Part shown: positions 9,201 to 11,729 of the stretch, piece after piece
Position numbering within the stretch: position 1 is the first letter of the stretch
Layout of the letters: each line of letters begins with the position of its first letter
NCBI GenBank assembly: GCA_021286885.1
Contig: JAJTBM010000056.1
Location: 1 to 11,729, forward strand
Direction of reading: 5' to 3'
DNA length: 11,729 nt
Source: Rhodocyclales bacterium
GTDB lineage: Bacteria; Pseudomonadota; Gammaproteobacteria; Burkholderiales; Rhodocyclaceae
The notes under the pieces: generated by a model
What the model was told of the DNA's origin: nothing
Database searches by the model: none
What the model saw: only the letters and a program-made list of their open reading frames with translations
Position numbers and translations under genes: made by a program

Positions 9201-9975
9201 CGGCAAGATCACCAACCAGGATGGCAGCACCCTGGATCGGGACGCGGTGGGGCTTTCCCTGGGCTTCAAGGAAGGCAAGACCAAGTTCGCCTCGGCGCTG
9301 GAGTTCCGCAACGAAAACAGCTCCAGCTCGGGCACCCGCCACGTCTGGTTGATGCGCAACAGCTACGGCCAGCAGCTCACCGACGCCTGGCGTCTGCTGG
9401 GGCGTTACAACTTCTCCCACAGCAGCAACACCCAGGGCGCCTACTACGACGGTGGCTACCGGGAAGTGGTGCTGGGCGCAGCTTACCGCCCGGTGAGCAA
9501 CGACCGCTGGAACACCCTGATCAAGTACACCAACCTCTACAACGTGCCGACCGCCGCCCAGGTCACCGCCTACGGGACGACGGCCGACTACGCCCAGAAG
9601 AGTCAGGTCATCTCCATCGATACCATCTACGATGTGGTGCCCTGGCTCTCGGTGGGGGCCAAGTATGGGGTGCGCATTGGTGATCTGAAATACACCAAGA
9701 CCGATGGCGAATGGTTCAGCAGTCGCGCTGATCTGCTGGTGCTGCGCGCCGACTGGCACTTTGTAAAAGAGTGGGACGCGGTGGTCGAACTGCGTGATTT
9801 GCGCTCCCATGAAGCCAAGGATGCCCGTGCTGGCACCCTGTTGGGCGTGTATCGTCATGTGGGCGAGCATGCCAAGCTGGGGGTGGGCTACAACTTCACC
9901 ACCTACTCGGACGATTTGACCGACCTGTCCTACCGCAGTCGGGGCTTCTTCCTGAATGCATTGGCCAAGTATTGA
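6220..9975 (+). CDS. Very large outer-membrane beta-barrel protein, partner of the DUF11 protein
   Basis: The 1,251-residue product has a Sec signal peptide: basic start (KR, KMKR), hydrophobic stretch around 11-25 and a VWA-EE cleavage site after about residue 29. A Pro/Ala-rich linker follows with Cys96 and Cys136, the only cysteines of the mature protein. Next come periplasmic-type beta domains at about 110-350, with ADIQVKYDDL, YLLRVYDEKGRFDET and LRNIPVKGG blocks. A conserved-looking segment at 354-480 contains NIDPNVYYPVYGDDS and GKFYVRLEKGDSHVMWGSF. A further beta module at about 500-605 carries DYDINYLQGRVLL. From about 612 to the end, amphipathic strands alternate with short turns and the last residue is Tyr, as in barrels recognised by the BAM machinery. 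I recall similar proteins beside DUF11 genes in other proteobacteria, often labelled OmpA-family or hypothetical, but cannot verify this here. It is most likely an anchor or export pore for the upstream protein; that role is inference. A TonB-dependent receptor is less likely, since no TonB box or classical plug is apparent. Confidence 0.92.
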   Translation: MKRTALKMKRISLCVLAALGTVQGLPVWAEEADAAPETGTEAEQHPEGKRVDNARVDLHRIPPSAEALPGASLPVSGLIRQEAPRQGNEPQAAADCGGTVLPSAAPAGADLPFRITVDGETLETGEPIHEADRQRCTDVALSRADIQVKYDDLAAKPSLNVWATPGVAVRGEPTEFRAYANYVSWLRKVELRIFRRGQRPDETPVTVLPMDWVKPTAWNVPRDAEDTYVYLLRVYDEKGRFDETALKTLTVQSRRRIESDLDKPEREALTGWGENALSLRNIPVKGGTITVSGSQIEPGQQVSALGLPVPVDPKGRFVLRQILPAGPQSVDVEVTQPDGRSLTFRRSLSIPDNDWFYVALADLTLGRNRVNGPAELVTGDTQHYKNETHIDGRGAFYLKGMIKGDWLLTAAADTREQPLQHLFTNFTSKDPRYLLRNIDPNVYYPVYGDDSTTVDGAPTQGKFYVRLEKGDSHVMWGSFRTQWTGSELIQYSRGLYGAGARYRSEDTTSFGEKQTAVDGFAADPGTLAARDEFRGTGGSLYYLRHLDITQGSERVWAEVRDKDSGLVLERKELSASQDYDINYLQGRVLLREPLSSTAGGGGVVFTSSLNGNPVYLVTTYEYVPGVTAVSEFAAGVRASQWITDQIKVGATSYHQGEGGADQTLKGADVTWRMGPGTSIKAEMARSNGTGNGSSTSTTGGFSFDSLTSTGQAATAKRVDASVDLAEVVDGGKGRVQMYWQDKQKGFSSPGQIYLNSEAVRQVGFRGTLPLSERDELVFKGDERNAQTQDASNIEVGLRHKIDEEWTGTLGMRYDKRETIAAAVTQYTQNGSRNDVIARADYRPFRNEEGVPPGTREDWSAYGFVQGTTEHTGNRDVNNRAGLGGSWQLTERVRLLAEGSGGSLGAGGKLGTDYRVNDRSNVYLNYVLETENPDLTYRGQTGTWVSGSEYRVSEGMRLFGENKMTHSAGPQSLTNAFGVDLSPNDRWNYGIKYETGKITNQDGSTLDRDAVGLSLGFKEGKTKFASALEFRNENSSSSGTRHVWLMRNSYGQQLTDAWRLLGRYNFSHSSNTQGAYYDGGYREVVLGAAYRPVSNDRWNTLIKYTNLYNVPTAAQVTAYGTTADYAQKSQVISIDTIYDVVPWLSVGAKYGVRIGDLKYTKTDGEWFSSRADLLVLRADWHFVKEWDAVVELRDLRSHEAKDARAGTLLGVYRHVGEHAKLGVGYNFTTYSDDLTDLSYRSRGFFLNALAKY

Positions 9976-10007
9976 TGGGATGAGCGGTCCCTTCACCTTC
10001 TGACCTC

Positions 10008-10036
10008 AGGCCGGGCGCGTTCCCGGCCTTTTTTTT
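10008..10036 (+). terminator. Strong intrinsic terminator after the two-gene cassette
   Basis: A perfect 8-bp stem, AGGCCGGG (10008-10015) with CCCGGCCT (10022-10029), encloses a six-base loop and runs straight into eight T residues (10029-10036). It sits 32 bases after the barrel gene's stop codon and should end the cassette transcript. Confidence 0.92.
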
Positions 10037-10049
10037 GAATGCAGCAGGA

Positions 10050-10886
10050 ATGACTGAAATTTCTCCCCTGGGGGCCCTGTCTGGCTTGTTTCTTGGCCTG
10101 GCGGTGTTGGTGTACAGCTGGCGTCGGGTATCCCTGGCCCTGGTGCTGGCCAGTTTAGGGGCCGGCGTGGGCGGAGGGTTTTACGAATGGCAGGCCCTGG
10201 CGGGTGTGGGAGTACTGGGTTTGCTGATTCTGGCCTGCTGGCGTGGGCACGGCTGGGCGCCCTGGATGCTGGGCGGCATGGCTTTGGTGTGTGCCTTGCA
10301 TCTGTGGCCCGGCTTTCATAACCCCAGCTTGTGGGGGCCGGCCCTGATGATGCCGGGGGCCTTGCCTTACGAGTTGCGTTTGCCGATGGACAAAGCGCTG
10401 GCGGGCCTGGCCTTGTTGACCTGCATGCCGCGCCGGGCCTGTTTGCCGGATTTCTGGCGGCGGGTGCTGCCGGTCTTGTTCCTGACTCCCGCCCTGGTGC
10501 TGGCCCTGGCCGCCGCCCTGGGCTTTACCCAATGGGCCCCCGGCTGGCGCCCCCACGCCCTGGTTTTTCTGGGGGTGAATCTGCTCTACACCTGCGCAGC
10601 CGAGGAGGCTTTTTTTCGGGGATGGATGCAGGAAGGCCTGCACCAGGCCCTGCGCCGCAAACCCTGGGGGAGTGGGGTGGCCGTGGGGCTGCCCGCCGTG
10701 GTGTTTGGCCTGGCCCATGGGGGCGGAGGGGCGGTGTATGCCCTGCTGGCCGGGTGTGCGGGCCTGGGTTATGGGATTGCCTACGCCCGCACCCGGCGCA
10801 TCATGGCGCCGGTGCTGGTGCATTTTGCGCTGAATGCGGTGCATTTCATGGGCTTTGTATATCCAGCGGTTGTGCCCGCCCCCTGA
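10050..10886 (+). CDS. CPBP family (CAAX/Abi-type) intramembrane glutamic/metallo endopeptidase
   Basis: The 278-residue protein consists mainly of hydrophobic membrane segments. The three family motifs (PF02517) are intact: EEAFFR with Glu185, Glu186 and Arg190; FGLAH with Phe219 and His223; and HFALN with His258 and Asn262. Members cleave prenylated or other substrates within the membrane, and some act in bacteriocin maturation or immunity; the substrate here is unknown. The N-terminal half (about 1-140) is a run of hydrophobic helices with no obvious motif, a common arrangement. I chose ATG 10050; the alternative in-frame start, TTG 10035, lies in the terminator T-run. AGGA directly abuts the ATG, so the Shine-Dalgarno spacing is poor for either start. 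The nearest in-frame upstream stop is at 9981-9983. The gene is separated by a terminator from the upstream cassette and precedes rep, with no sign of a functional link to either. Confidence 0.9.
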   Translation: MTEISPLGALSGLFLGLAVLVYSWRRVSLALVLASLGAGVGGGFYEWQALAGVGVLGLLILACWRGHGWAPWMLGGMALVCALHLWPGFHNPSLWGPALMMPGALPYELRLPMDKALAGLALLTCMPRRACLPDFWRRVLPVLFLTPALVLALAAALGFTQWAPGWRPHALVFLGVNLLYTCAAEEAFFRGWMQEGLHQALRRKPWGSGVAVGLPAVVFGLAHGGGGAVYALLAGCAGLGYGIAYARTRRIMAPVLVHFALNAVHFMGFVYPAVVPAP

Positions 10887-10893
10887 GGGCGGG
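10875..10893 (+). other. GC hairpin spanning the protease stop codon
   Basis: A perfect 7-bp inverted repeat, CCCGCCC (10875-10881) with GGGCGGG (10887-10893), has a five-base loop containing the TGA stop. No T-run follows, so it is not a standard intrinsic terminator. It may slow polymerase or protect the mRNA end. Confidence 0.4.
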
Positions 10894-10924
10894 GTGGGGT
10901 GACTTCAGCCGTGACCGTGCTCTT

Positions 10925-10953
10925 TTGAACCCGGCGGGCGGAGGCGCTAGACT
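10925..10953 (+). promoter_or_regulatory. Predicted sigma-70 promoter for rep
   Basis: TTGAAC (10925-10930) and TAGACT (10948-10953) each match four of six consensus bases and are separated by exactly 17 bases. The -35 element sits in a small T-rich patch of otherwise GC-rich sequence. Transcription would begin near 10960, giving a leader of about 38 bases before the rep start. Confidence 0.5.
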
Positions 10954-10963
10954 GCGCGTCCTG

Positions 10964-10979
10964 GTGCCCGTGTGGGCAC
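10964..10979 (+). other. Hairpin in the rep leader
   Basis: GTGCCC (10964-10969) pairs perfectly with GGGCAC (10974-10979) around a GTGT loop. It lies between the predicted promoter and the GGAAG Shine-Dalgarno (10987-10991). It leaves the ribosome site free and could stabilise the 5' end of the mRNA. Confidence 0.35.
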
Positions 10980-10997
10980 GCCTGCCGGAAGCCTGCG

Positions 10998-11729
10998 ATG
11001 TCTGCCCTCCTACTCAACGCCCCCCAACGTGAAGCGATCCGTTATCTGGACGGCCCCTGCCTGGTGCTGGCCGGTGCCGGCTCGGGCAAGACCCGGGTGA
11101 TCACCCAGCAGATTGCCTATCTGGTGGGCGAGTGCGGTTTCAATCCGGCCAATATTGCGGCCATCACCTTCACCAACAAGGCCGCCCGGGAAATGCAGGA
11201 GCGCCTGAGCAAGCTCATGGGCGGGCGGGCGGCCAAGGGGCTGACGGTATGCACCTTCCACGCCCTGGGGGTGCGCATTGTGCGCCAGGAGGCGGTGCAT
11301 CTGGGGCTCAAGCCCCAGTTCTCGATCCTGGATGCATCCGACGCCACCCAGATCATCACCGAAGTGAGCGGCAACACCGACAAGGTGCTGGCCAAGTCGC
11401 TCCAGTGGCAGATTTCCAGCTGGAAAAACGCCCTCATCGAGCCCGCCGAGGCGGCCAAGCTGGCCCACGACGAACTCACCAACGCTGCTGCCTTGCTCTA
11501 CGCCGAGTACGACAAGACCCTGCGTGCCTATCACGCAGTGGATTTTGATGACCTGATCCGGCTGCCGGTGCGCCTGTTTGAAGAACACCCGGAGGTGCGC
11601 GAACGCTGGCAGAACCGGCTGCGCTACCTGCTGGTGGATGAATACCAGGATACCAACCGGGCCCAGTACAAGCTGCTGCGCCTGCTCTCTGGGGTGCGCG
11701 GTGCCTTTACCGCCGTGGGCGACGACGAC
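10998..11729 (+). CDS. rep: ATP-dependent DNA helicase Rep (3' partial)
   Basis: The first 244 residues of a UvrD/Rep superfamily 1A helicase are present; the gene runs off the right edge. Visible motifs are the Q-motif glutamine (Gln10), Walker A GAGSGKT (26-32), motif Ia with TFTNKAAREM (57-66), motif Ib CTFHALG (85-91), Walker B LLVDEYQDT (211-219), and the start of motif III, AVGDDD (239-244), cut by the window. The GPCLVLAGAGSGKTR stretch, the VDFDDLI motif and RYLLVDEYQDTN match my memory of E. coli Rep closely, and the GDDD form favours Rep over UvrD. Rep is a 3'-to-5' translocase that helps replication forks pass bound proteins; the full family length is about 670 residues. The ATG has GGAAG six bases upstream. 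A sigma-70-like promoter in the preceding intergenic region suggests that rep is transcribed on its own. Confidence 0.96.
   Translation, partial: MSALLLNAPQREAIRYLDGPCLVLAGAGSGKTRVITQQIAYLVGECGFNPANIAAITFTNKAAREMQERLSKLMGGRAAKGLTVCTFHALGVRIVRQEAVHLGLKPQFSILDASDATQIITEVSGNTDKVLAKSLQWQISSWKNALIEPAEAAKLAHDELTNAAALLYAEYDKTLRAYHAVDFDDLIRLPVRLFEEHPEVRERWQNRLRYLLVDEYQDTNRAQYKLLRLLSGVRGAFTAVGDDD

Noticed and set aside
9975..9983. ATG overlapping the barrel gene's stop codon as a downstream gene start
   Set aside because: It reads Met-Gly-stop, so it cannot be the start of the protease gene.
8521..9996. 491-codon open frame on the - strand
   Set aside because: It is a shadow of the barrel region with no recognisable protein signature, and its start reaches only into the short intergenic gap.
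10331..11032. 233-codon + strand frame overlapping the protease and rep genes
   Set aside because: It is out of frame with a protease gene whose three catalytic motifs are intact and with the Rep N-terminus. Its Gly/Pro/Ala/Arg-rich product looks like an off-frame translation.

Overview
The window reads as high-GC chromosomal DNA from a Gram-negative proteobacterium. The start of a Rep-type helicase, outer-membrane protein architecture and G/C-ending codons suggest a betaproteobacterium. A Rhodocyclales relative (Azospira or Dechloromonas type) is my best guess, but it rests on sequence feel and not on a search. All four genes lie on the + strand.

Region 1 (1-9975) is a two-gene surface or envelope cassette. 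The first gene enters from the left edge, so its start and signal peptide are not visible. It encodes at least 2,073 residues of tandem Ig-like modules: DUF11-type 'conserved repeat' domains alternating with SdrD_B/Cna-B-like domains, then a small C-terminal module. Inside it a four-domain block of 512 codons is duplicated head to tail with a constant offset of exactly 1536 bp. The second gene starts on the stop codon of the first (ATGA overlap) behind a good ribosome binding site. It encodes a 1,251-residue exported protein with periplasmic-type beta domains and a very large C-terminal outer-membrane beta-barrel. By eye the barrel region holds roughly 30-36 candidate strands. A strong intrinsic terminator follows at 10008-10036. 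The overlap and terminator imply that the two proteins are made together, and the obvious hypothesis is a giant filamentous surface protein plus its outer-membrane anchor or exporter. This pair is the most interesting content of the window.

Region 2 (10050-10886) is a CPBP-family (CAAX/Abi-type) intramembrane protease gene. It begins only 13 bases after the terminator T-run, which raises the question of where its transcript starts.

Region 3 (10887-11729) holds a short intergenic region with a plausible sigma-70 promoter and a leader hairpin, then the first 244 codons of the Rep helicase gene, which runs off the right edge within motif III. I saw no RNA genes, CRISPR arrays, insertion sequences, att sites or origins. 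No stretch longer than about 115 bases lacks a gene.
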